From positions 150,105 to 160,592 of the forward strand of contig MU646547.1 in the NCBI GenBank assembly GCA_026770585.1: DNA of 10,488 bases. The letters are read 5' to 3'. The DNA comes from Baffinella frigidus (Eukaryota > Cryptophyceae > Cryptomonadales > Baffinellaceae). The position numbers and the translations under genes are program-made. Positions 9,101 through 10,488 of the stretch are shown one piece after another. The notes beneath the pieces are model-generated. The model worked only from the letters and a program-made list of their open reading frames with translations, had not been told where the DNA came from and did not search any database. Positions within the stretch are counted from its first letter, which is position 1, and every line of letters begins with the position of its first letter.

Positions 9101-10365
9101 AAATCTACCGCGATCCAGAGTGTACAATCGTCTAGTAGCGGATTTCATCGGGTCACATAACACCTTGGATTCCAGATTGGCTTGGCATTGGAGCCATTCT
9201 TCACATTTAGGGGTGTAACCTACCTGATTTTGTACCAGAAATTGATAAGATGGACACTTTCCGAAATAAAAAGTATTCAGGGCTGGGACTAGGTTTGAGG
9301 GAGGGGCGTTTTGTACCAACGTGTTTTAAAACACGTGGTTTTGTACCGCGGTTCAGAGTGTACAATCGACTAGTAGCGGATCTGAGGGAGGGTCGGGCCT
9401 GCGGTCCGAGCATCCCGAATATACAACGTTTTGTACCAGGGTGTTTTAAAACTGTACCGCGAGTTAGATTGTAAAATCAAATAGTAGCGGATTTGAGGGA
9501 GGGTCGGACCTGCGGTCCCCCTCGATCACTGTCTCTGTGAGCTCCTCGATATCCTGGGGGTAGGGGTTGGGGTTTAGGGATTAAGGGTTAGGGTTTGGGG
9601 TTGGGGGTGCGGGGTGCGGGGTTTGGGGTTTAGGGTTTAGAGATTAGGGTTGAGGCTTTGGGGTTTGGGTTTTGCAGTTTAGGGTTTAGGGTTTAGGTTT
9701 AGGGTTAATGGTTCAGGGTTTAGGGTTTAGGGTTAATGGTTTAGGGTTTAAGGTTTAGGGTTTAGGGTTTAGGGTTTAGGGTTTAGAGTTTAGGGTTTAG
9801 GGTGTAGGGTTTAGGGTTTAGGATGTAGAATTTTAGGTTTTAGCGTTCAGGATGTAGGTTTGAGGGTTTAGGGTTTAGAAGGGGTTCGCGTCGGGGTTCG
9901 CAACCTGTTGGAACTGAGGATTCATGCCGGGGTTCAATAACCTGTTCAATCTAGGGGTCTATGTGGACACATTGCCATGTAAAGTCACTTCGGCTAGCCT
10001 GCAACGGCACTGTGTGGGGCGTCGGGGTTCGCAACCTGCTGGAATTGAGGATTCGTGTCGGGATTCATCCCGCCGCCTTGCAGCTCGTACTCGTGCTCCT
10101 GAAACTTCGTCTCATTCACCTAGTTTGGAGTTTTGGGTTTCGGGTTTCGGGTTTGGGGCGTGGGGTTTGGGGTTTGGGGTTTGGGGTTGAGGTTTCAGGG
10201 TTTAGGGTTTAGGGTTTAGGGTTTAGGGTTTAGGGTTTAGGGTGTAGGGTGTAGGGTGTAGGGTTTCGGATTTAGGGGTTAGGGTTCAAGGTTGCGGTTT
10301 TAGGGGTTTGTACCAAGATGTCCGTGGTCTGCATCAGCTCTGCCCCCCGATAGACCGCATTGTAC
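71..10365 (-). CDS. USP14: USP14/Ubp6-like ubiquitin carboxyl-terminal hydrolase, partial gene of 16 exons
   Basis: Cysteine deubiquitinase of peptidase family C19. By homology it would remove ubiquitin from substrates at the 26S proteasome. Exons in order: 10365-10314, 10119-10036, 9553-9510, 8775-8712, 8487-8408, 7561-7495, 7085-7026, 6451-6399, 5206-5095, 4331-4216, 3781-3748, 3622-3553, 2710-2656, 1986-1929, 875-735, 199-71. Intron phases 1-15 are 0,0,2,0,2,0,0,2,0,2,0,1,2,0,0, and all are compatible. Catalytic landmarks appear in family order: GLKNIGNTCYMASVLQ, RCVPELMWDV, LYPQFAEMGMG, MQQDAEEFLTAIL, KLFELE then VESTIRCT, and SKLPPYLLMHFVRFYW. The VPEL, PQFAE and KIS.LP..L.....RF matches are specific to the USP14/Ubp6 group rather than USPs in general. 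Both ends are missing: the N-terminus (any ubiquitin-like domain) and the catalytic His box. The exon 1-8 region is unlike the short linker of known USP14. Splice calls are by eye. Confidence 0.9.
209..400. mobile_element. 192-bp inverted-repeat element (MITE-like), copy 1
   Basis: Ends at 209-237 and 372-400 are inverted repeats of 29 bp with 26 matches, starting CCACGSCAGGTC and ending GGAATTTCAG. No coding capacity. On the minus strand its end is 9 bases before the exon 16 acceptor. The core has TTTTAAAA flanked by GTAC palindromes (344-370). No convincing target-site duplication seen. Confidence 0.7.
413..500 (-). pseudogene. Decayed copy of exon 16 (5' part)
   Basis: Close match to the first half of exon 16, including NYTVTGK in frame, but a one-base deletion after the first Glu breaks the frame. 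Lies in intron 15, upstream of the true exon. Its acceptor is degraded. Confidence 0.8.
569..611 (-). pseudogene. Copy of the 3' part of exon 15
   Basis: Encodes LRINGETEWILNAIK, matching LHIDGKTKWIHDAIK of exon 15, then runs into a poly-A tract (poly-T at 551-560 on plus). Lies downstream of exon 15. Bordered by a run of about 13 G followed by GCAGCCCCCC, which can fold on itself. Confidence 0.75.
660..720. repeat. GA-rich simple repeat
   Basis: Purine run of GAGAGA and GAGGGA units directly downstream of exon 15. A similar GA tract duplicated with AAAATTATG lies at 7116-7156. Confidence 0.85.
735..875 (-). CDS. USP14: Exon 15: IRCT/acidic segment of the USP domain
   Basis: A 141-nt, 47-codon phase-0 exon with acceptor CTTGCAG|G and donor ACG|GTGAAC. 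It starts VESTIRCTDNKNEEET and continues through LRLPLHIDGKTKWIHDAIK. This matches the USP14 stretch with KCT followed by a run of Glu and then the strand and helix before the ISRLP box. Partial copies: 5' part at 1144-1192, 3' part at 569-611. Confidence 0.92.
907..1012. mobile_element. 106-bp fold-back element
   Basis: TAAATTGAAT...GGGAACTGGA (907-929) is the imperfect inverse of TCCAGTCCC...ATTTAATTTA (990-1012). Inside, GGAAATT (950-956) pairs with AATTTCC (962-968). Small non-coding hairpin element within intron 14. Confidence 0.55.
1056..1110. repeat. Palindrome and 31-bp direct repeat
   Basis: CTCGCTCTAGAGCGAG (1056-1071) is a perfect 16-bp palindrome. CTCTAGAGCGAGTTTTACTA occurs at 1060-1079 and again at 1091-1110. 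Confidence 0.8.
1144..1192 (-). pseudogene. Copy of the acceptor and 5' part of exon 15
   Basis: Acceptor ACCGCAG|GTGGAG and VESTIKCTDNKNEEET are kept (one conservative R to K change), then the match stops at a G-rich tract. Lies upstream of exon 15 in intron 14. Confidence 0.82.
1291..1394. repeat. 104-bp imperfect hairpin with 50-nt arms and a 4-base loop
   Basis: Arms 1291-1340 and 1345-1394 around AAAA. Counting by eye, 36 of 50 positions are Watson-Crick and about 7 more would be G-U pairs in a plus-strand RNA. The outer ends GGACCAA and TTGGTCC are exact. Lies in intron 14, antisense to the USP gene. Confidence 0.75.
1579..1658. repeat. 14-bp inverted repeat
   Basis: TGGGCTCGCCATAA (1579-1592) and TTATGGCGAACCCA (1645-1658) are inverse with one mismatch. 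A GAA microsatellite lies nearby (about 1493-1510). The surrounding 1400-1780 region has no other recognisable content. Confidence 0.6.
1790..1826 (-). pseudogene. Copy of the 3' part and donor of exon 14
   Basis: Encodes ESKVHKLFEIE followed by GAG|GTCGTG, matching ESKVHKLFELE|GTCTGC of exon 14, about 140 bp downstream of it. No acceptor is kept. Confidence 0.8.
1929..1986 (-). CDS. USP14: Exon 14 of the USP14-like gene
   Basis: A 58-nt exon with acceptor CCCAG|G and donor GAG|GTCTGC, reading AVLRDGAGESKVHKLFELE. The LFELE end aligns with the FFGVEF segment of USP14 that precedes the conserved KCT motif. Human USP14 has a longer loop before it, so this protein is shorter here. Copies of its two ends flank it: acceptor side at 2125-2152, donor side at 1790-1826. 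Confidence 0.82.
1972..2286. repeat. Diverged tandem duplication, unit about 165-190 bp
   Basis: Two units share CAGCACCGCCCTG at 1977 and 2143, then telomere-like sequence, then a second block with ATCGCGC and AGGTTGCGAG at about 2058 and 2253. The duplication copies the exon 14 acceptor region and intron sequence. Confidence 0.7.
2125..2152 (-). pseudogene. Copy of the acceptor and 5' part of exon 14, possibly an alternative exon
   Basis: Acceptor CACGCAG|G and AVLKDFREE; the frame runs to a GT (GAA|GTCAAC) in phase 0, the same phases as exon 14. It therefore could replace exon 14 without a frameshift, but it lacks the LFELE residues of the family. Part of a repeated segment also seen at 1972-2098 and 2135-2286. 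Confidence 0.55.
2339..2366 (-). pseudogene. Copy of the 3' end and donor of exon 13
   Basis: Encodes ILSAILQSF then GG|GTAGAC, matching LTAILQTF|GTAGAC of exon 13. The QQDAEEF part is absent. Lies downstream in intron 13. Confidence 0.78.
2380..2640. repeat. Intron 13 interior: hairpin and short direct repeat
   Basis: ATCCGTAGG (2426-2434) pairs perfectly with CCTACGGAT (2449-2457) around a 14-base loop. AGACTATCCTTAAGTTGACG occurs twice, at 2551-2570 and 2578-2597. Nothing coding recognised. Confidence 0.7.
2656..2710 (-). CDS. USP14: Exon 13: QQDAEEF box
   Basis: A 55-nt exon with acceptor CAAACCAG|G and donor TTCGG|GTAGAC, reading PMQQDAEEFLTAILQTF between split Gly codons. QQDAxEF is a C19 hallmark that follows PQFAE in USP14 with only a few residues between, exactly as here. 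A partial copy of its 3' end is at 2339-2366. Confidence 0.92.
2716..2835. repeat. Telomere-like repeat with a terminal palindrome
   Basis: Degenerate GGGTTTA/GGGTTCA runs ending in AGGGTTTAAACCCT (2822-2835), a 14-bp palindrome where the repeat meets its own inverse. Abuts the exon 13 acceptor. Confidence 0.88.
2930..3490 (-). repeat. ~95-bp tandem array of exon 12 donor ends
   Basis: Copies of the exon 12 3' end (FAEMGMG plus GT donor) end at 2938, 3034, 3129, 3224, 3381 and 3460, with the real exon at 3553. Spacings are 96, 95, 95, 157, 79 and 93. The copy at 3224-3275 keeps more of the exon (LRQLFPQFAEMGMG, open). The copy at 3460 has GTAAGAG, a better donor consensus than the real exon. 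All lie in intron 12, downstream of the exon they copy. Confidence 0.88.
3553..3622 (-). CDS. USP14: Exon 12: USP catalytic domain, YPQFAE segment
   Basis: A 70-nt exon with acceptor AACAAG|G and donor GGGCG|GTACGA (phase 1), reading VRPYTFTHHLRQLYPQFAE then MGMG. The PQFAE.G string is shared by animal USP14 and resembles the corresponding plant UBP6 segment. Its 3' end is repeated about six more times downstream in a ~95-bp array. Confidence 0.9.
3628..4005. repeat. Telomere-like repeats flanking exon 11
   Basis: TTTGGGG and GTGTGGG variants (3628-3740) then TTAGGGG and canonical TTTAGGG (3798-4005), interrupted only by the 34-nt exon 11 at 3748-3781. Confidence 0.9.
3748..3781 (-). CDS. 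USP14: Exon 11: 34-nt micro-exon
   Basis: A 34-nt exon with acceptor AAGCAG|G and donor CACAAG|GTGCGT, reading TLGHKPMEHHK after the split Arg codon. It is the only sequence found between exons 10 and 12 that converts phase 2 to phase 0. It occupies the loop that in USP14 separates the LF helix from the segment leading to PQFAE. Telomere-like repeats abut it on both sides. Confidence 0.72.
4010..4075 (-). pseudogene. In-frame copy of the 3' part and donor of exon 10
   Basis: Encodes DPLSFNDRQENIMHAAKKLF then AG|GTCGCT. It differs from exon 10 by synonymous changes plus N for D, I for V and M for V; no stop or frameshift. No clear acceptor, because the upstream flank is inverted telomere-like sequence. 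Confidence 0.8.
4076..4212. repeat. Telomere-like repeat in the opposite orientation
   Basis: CCCTAAA, CCCTCAA and CCCCAAA variants on the plus strand, inverse to every other block in the window. Lies between exon 10 and its downstream copy. Confidence 0.85.
4216..4331 (-). CDS. USP14: Exon 10: USP catalytic domain, VPEL segment
   Basis: A 116-nt exon with acceptor GCGGCAG|A and donor TTCAG|GTCATT. It reads MMRCVPELMWDVAWFQP, RDPLSFDDRQENVV and HAAKKLF plus two bases. In USP14 the Cys box is followed by a short hydrophobic stretch, VPEL, a variable stretch and a helix ending in LF; this exon reproduces that order. Three partial copies lie nearby (4010-4075, 4407-4468, 4630-4671). Confidence 0.9.
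4407..4468 (-). pseudogene. Copy of the acceptor and 5' part of exon 10, nonsense
   Basis: Acceptor GCGCAG|A and MMRCVPELMWGVAWF, then TAA at 4423-4421 where exon 10 has CAA (Gln). It would truncate the enzyme if spliced in. Confidence 0.85.
4630..4671 (-). pseudogene. Second partial copy of exon 10 interior
   Basis: Encodes LMWDVTWFQPLESW, matching LMWDVAWFQPRDP of exon 10. Joined directly to the decayed Cys-box copy at 4700-4775 and followed by sequence resembling 4340-4400 (FEK.REASR on the minus strand), so 4340-4680 is itself a diverged duplication. Confidence 0.7.
4700..4775 (-). pseudogene. Cys-box copy that has lost the catalytic Cys
   Basis: Reads LSLGLENIGTT, then DVRS in place of the CYM region, then LASVLQ with donor CAG|GTGCTC. 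Exon 9 has GLKNIGNTCYMASVLQ, so nucleophile and neighbours are gone. Lies in intron 9. Confidence 0.82.
4839..5166 (-). repeat. 204-bp tandem duplication of the Cys-box exon end
   Basis: 4841-4962 repeats 5044-5166. The 72 exon bases (4891-4962 and 5095-5166) are identical and encode ENQEFPYGLKNIGNTC plus YMASVLQ with a GT donor in each. The adjoining intron bases differ at many places. The downstream copy lacks the exon's 5' third and its acceptor. Confidence 0.92.
5095..5206 (-). CDS. USP14: Exon 9: USP catalytic Cys box
   Basis: A 112-nt exon with acceptor CTCGGCAG|G and donor CTCCAG|GTAATC. After EKRMQFLVLFDWPRENQEF it carries the C19 Cys box GLKNIGNTCYMASVLQ. The nucleophile Cys codon is at 5118-5116 and the preceding Asn belongs to the oxyanion region. 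Exon 8 joins it in phase 2 and exon 10 in phase 0. Two partial copies lie downstream (4891-4962, 4700-4775) and two upstream (5504-5553, 5721-5773). Confidence 0.93.
5504..5553 (-). pseudogene. Copy of the acceptor and 5' part of exon 9, with a 12-base deletion
   Basis: Acceptor AACCAG|A and REKRMQFLVLFENQEFP: the four codons for DWPR are missing in frame. The match stops before the Cys box. Lies upstream of exon 9 in intron 8. Confidence 0.8.
5721..5773 (-). pseudogene. Second copy of the acceptor and 5' part of exon 9
   Basis: Acceptor CTCCGCAG|G and EKQMQFLVLVDWPRENRDF, ending just before the Cys box. Immediately upstream of its acceptor lies the inverted-repeat element at 5783-5984. Confidence 0.8.
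5783..5984. mobile_element. ~202-bp inverted-repeat element (MITE-like), copy 2
   Basis: Ends share CCACRCCAGGTCA with copy 1 at 209-400, followed by GGGATTTCA at both ends here. Internal inverted repeat TTTACTACAC (5882-5891) and GTGTAGTAAA (5947-5956). As in copy 1, one end sits 9 bases before an acceptor, that of the exon 9 copy at 5773. Confidence 0.65.
6163..6410 (-). repeat. 36-bp tandem array derived from the exon 8 donor
   Basis: Seven units of about 36 bp, plus-strand core CCTGTTGGTT followed by a purine-rich run. On the minus strand each unit is a pyrimidine tract then AACCAACAG|G. The two bases after CAG are GC (6398), GC, GT, GA, GT and GT, with one degenerate unit (CAT). The highest unit is the end of exon 8, whose frame stays open through the array. 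Confidence 0.88.
6399..6451 (-). CDS. USP14: Exon 8 of the USP14-like gene, GC donor
   Basis: A 53-nt exon with acceptor CGCAG|A, reading IENRRRVIHALRRLRTN plus two bases. The only donor that keeps phase with exon 9 is CAG|GCTATT, a GC-AG intron. The end of the exon is the first unit of a 36-bp tandem array extending down to 6163, several units of which have GT at the same place. The frame stays open through the array to about 6147, so read-through or alternative donors are possible. Confidence 0.65.
6462..6897. repeat. Telomere-like repeat block, intron 7
   Basis: About 435 bp of TTTGGGG then TTTAGGG units and many variants. Nothing else recognised in it. Confidence 0.92.
6899..6935 (-). 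pseudogene. Copy of the 3' part of exon 7
   Basis: Encodes VHKNHVAD, matching KYHKNYVAD, followed by GG instead of a GT donor. Lies downstream of exon 7 in intron 7. Confidence 0.72.
7026..7085 (-). CDS. USP14: Exon 7 of the USP14-like gene
   Basis: A 60-nt, 20-codon phase-0 exon with acceptor GGCAG|G and donor GAT|GTCCGA. It encodes VVRDLQDAGLHKYHKNYVAD. Its 3' half is copied at 6899-6935, where the donor GT has become GG. Confidence 0.72.
7217..7282 (-). pseudogene. Frameshifted full copy of exon 6
   Basis: 66 nt against 67 in exon 6; the acceptor (CGTAG|G) and donor (GAT|GTCTCC) are both kept. The second half reads HWDMELWHGPD in the frame of exon 6, but a net one-base loss near the start breaks the frame. 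Confidence 0.82.
7331..7415. repeat. Nested hairpin in intron 6
   Basis: Outer arms ATTCCCGT (7331-7338) and ACGGGAAT (7408-7415); inner arms CTCCAATT (7366-7373) and AATTGGAG (7383-7390). AT-rich right side. Lies between exon 6 and its frameshifted copy, so it could be a small decayed element. Confidence 0.55.
7430..7635. repeat. Telomere-like repeats either side of exon 6
   Basis: TTTAGGG units at 7430-7487 and TTTCGGG/TTTGGGG units at 7565-7635. The latter supplies the exon 6 acceptor context, GAAACCAG. Confidence 0.88.
7495..7561 (-). CDS. USP14: Exon 6 of the USP14-like gene
   Basis: A 67-nt exon with acceptor GAAACCAG|G and donor GAT|GTCTCG, reading SGFETKEPYRHYWD then RELWHDPD. Rich in aromatic and charged residues; no family recognised. 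A frameshifted copy of the whole exon, with boundaries at the same places, sits downstream at 7217-7282. Confidence 0.72.
7723..7770 (-). pseudogene. Copy of the 3' part and donor of exon 5, with a stop
   Basis: Encodes DEFYSDSDWG with the same CAA|GTAACC donor as exon 5, but an in-frame TAG precedes it. Lies downstream in intron 5, beyond the 472-bp inverted-repeat element. Confidence 0.82.
7803..8274. mobile_element. 472-bp terminal-inverted-repeat element (MITE-like) in intron 5
   Basis: Perfect 13-bp ends CCTACGAGGTGTG (7803-7815) and its inverse (8262-8274), with weaker pairing for about 20 more bases. The motif CGG-N-CCCTTT recurs near both ends and internally (about 7979, 8018, and inverted near 8228 and 8246). 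Hairpin GAGTTTTT/AAAAACTC at 8163-8190. Base composition differs sharply from the flanking telomere-like repeats. No long open frame, so non-autonomous. Confidence 0.82.
8276..8396. repeat. Telomere-like repeat between the 472-bp element and exon 5
   Basis: Degenerate TTTAGGG and TTGAGGG units starting immediately at the element's right end, so the element appears inserted in repeat DNA. Confidence 0.85.
8408..8487 (-). CDS. USP14: Exon 5 of the USP14-like gene
   Basis: An 80-nt exon with acceptor AGCAG|G and donor CAA|GTAACC, reading EIDLESLDRKPDANW then RDEFYSDSDWD plus two bases. The donor read as sequence gives an apparent TAA right after DSDWDK, so the exon looks like a protein C-terminus. 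Splicing at GTAACC instead joins exon 6 in frame, and the same GTAACC is kept in the decayed copy at 7723-7770. Confidence 0.7.
8505..9045. repeat. Telomere-like repeats around exon 4
   Basis: TTTAGGG, GGAGGGT and GTGTAGG variants at 8505-8700 and 8779-9045, broken by exon 4. A short direct repeat GTTGAGATGAGAGCC occurs at 8639 and 8664. Confidence 0.88.
8712..8775 (-). CDS. USP14: Exon 4 of the USP14-like gene
   Basis: A 64-nt exon with acceptor CAAACCAG|G, built directly from the telomere-like repeat, and donor AAG|GTCACC. It reads ARQEAIDRDRQYRIFSKKLDK in phase with both neighbours. Highly charged and probably helical. No echo of this exon was found nearby. Confidence 0.7.
9049..9520. repeat. 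Three-unit repeat, about 110-120 bp, in intron 3 and the exon 3 end
   Basis: Units share GTTTTGTACMA (9071, 9308, 9428), TGTAMAATC (9121, 9359, 9470), TAGTAGCGGAT and, in two, GAGGGAGGGTCGG followed by CCTGCGGTCC. The last block in the right-hand unit is the exon 3 donor boundary. The middle unit contains the perfect 18-bp palindrome ACGTGTTTTAAAACACGT (9319-9336). Confidence 0.88.
9510..9553 (-). CDS. USP14: Exon 3 of the USP14-like gene
   Basis: A 44-nt exon reading DIEELTETVIEGDR plus two bases, with acceptor CCCAG|G and donor CAG|GTCCGA (phase 2). It is acidic and the join to exon 4 restores an Arg codon. The donor end recurs in the 120-bp repeat units downstream (9383-9410), so duplication has occurred across its 3' boundary. 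Confidence 0.65.
9557..9882. repeat. Telomere-like repeat block, intron 2
   Basis: About 325 bp of TTTAGGG with TTAATGG and GTGTAGG variants. Nothing else recognised. Confidence 0.92.
9905..9936 (-). pseudogene. Copy of the 3' end and donor of exon 2
   Basis: Encodes PGMNPQFQQ with donor CAG|GTTGCG, matching MNPDTNPQFQQ of exon 2 minus the three codons for DTN. Lies downstream in intron 2. Confidence 0.75.
10036..10119 (-). CDS. USP14: Exon 2 of the USP14-like gene
   Basis: An 84-nt, 28-codon exon in phase 0 at both ends, with acceptor ACTAG|G preceded by telomere-like sequence and donor CAG|GTTGCG. It encodes NETKFQEHEYELQGGG followed by MNPDTNPQFQQ. Hydrophilic, Gln/Asn rich at its end; no family recognised. 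Its 3' end and donor are repeated about 130 bp downstream, at 9905-9936. Confidence 0.65.
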
Positions 10366-10488
10366 CTGCCGTAGGGTTTCGGGTTTTGGGTGTAGGGTTT
10401 GGTGTTTGGTGTTTGTTGTTTGGTGTTTGTTGTTTGGGGTTTGGGGTTTGGGGTTTGGGGTTTGGGGTTTGGGGTTTGGGGTTTGGGG
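10125..10488. repeat. Telomere-like repeats around exon 1
   Basis: TTTGGGG and canonical TTTAGGG at 10125-10305, then TTTGGTG/TTTGTTG and a clean TTTGGGG run at 10371-10488 reaching the window edge. Broken only by exon 1. Confidence 0.9.
10314..10365 (-). CDS. USP14: Exon 1 of the visible USP14-like gene
   Basis: A 52-nt exon with acceptor GGCAG|G and donor TTG|GTACAA. After one base completing the previous codon it reads YNAVYRGAELMQTTDIL. The RGAEL..TTDIL stretch could be the end of a ubiquitin-like fold, which USP14 carries at its N-terminus, but that is only a guess. Because it starts within a codon, at least one more exon lies upstream, outside the window. It joins exon 2 in phase 0. 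Confidence 0.6.

Noticed and set aside
10371-10488. A true chromosome end at the right edge
   Set aside because: The repeat is degenerate and interstitial, similar blocks occur throughout, and gene sequence lies on both sides of most of them. The edge is just where the window is cut.

Overview
This is a eukaryotic nuclear window dominated by one intron-rich gene on the minus strand. The gene encodes a ubiquitin-specific protease (peptidase family C19) whose catalytic region is closest to the proteasome-associated enzyme USP14/Ubp6. It enters at about 10365 and leaves at 71. I could chain 16 exons (1219 coding nt, about 406 codons, roughly 12% of the window). All 15 introns keep the reading frame, and the USP landmarks fall in the right order: Cys box, VPEL segment, YPQFAE, QQDAEEF, a LFELE..IRCT segment, and KISKLPPYLLMHFVRF. 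The first exon(s) and the C-terminal His box lie outside the window.

Layout along the minus strand: exons 1-8 (10365-6399) encode a charged region of about 195 residues that I do not recognise. Exon 9 (5206-5095) carries the catalytic Cys box. Exons 10-16 (4331-71) carry the rest of the visible catalytic domain. Introns average about 600 bp and consist largely of degenerate TTTAGGG/TTTGGGG telomere-like repeats, G-rich on the plus strand and therefore CCCTAAA-like in the transcript. They also hold small inverted-repeat elements (about 192/202 bp, 472 bp and 106 bp), fold-backs, and many broken copies of neighbouring exon ends.

The most unusual feature is that most exons are 'echoed'. Fragments holding an exon's 3' end plus its splice donor lie in the downstream intron. 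Fragments holding the acceptor plus the exon's 5' end lie in the upstream intron. This occurs as single copies (exons 2, 5, 6, 7, 10, 13, 14, 15, 16) or as tandem arrays (exon 3, about 120 bp; exon 8, about 36 bp; exon 9, 204 bp; exon 12, about 95 bp). Several echoes are frameshifted or carry stops; a few remain open and in phase and could be alternative exons.

Organism: TTTAGGG-type repeats occur in plants, green algae, dinoflagellates and chromerids. The donors show almost no consensus beyond GT (one GC). The acceptors are AG followed by G in 14 of 16 cases and by A in two, which recalls dinoflagellate introns. A dinoflagellate is my best inference, with a prasinophyte green alga as the alternative; the sequence does not prove either. 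I see no rRNA, tRNA, CRISPR, bacterial operon or viral gene.
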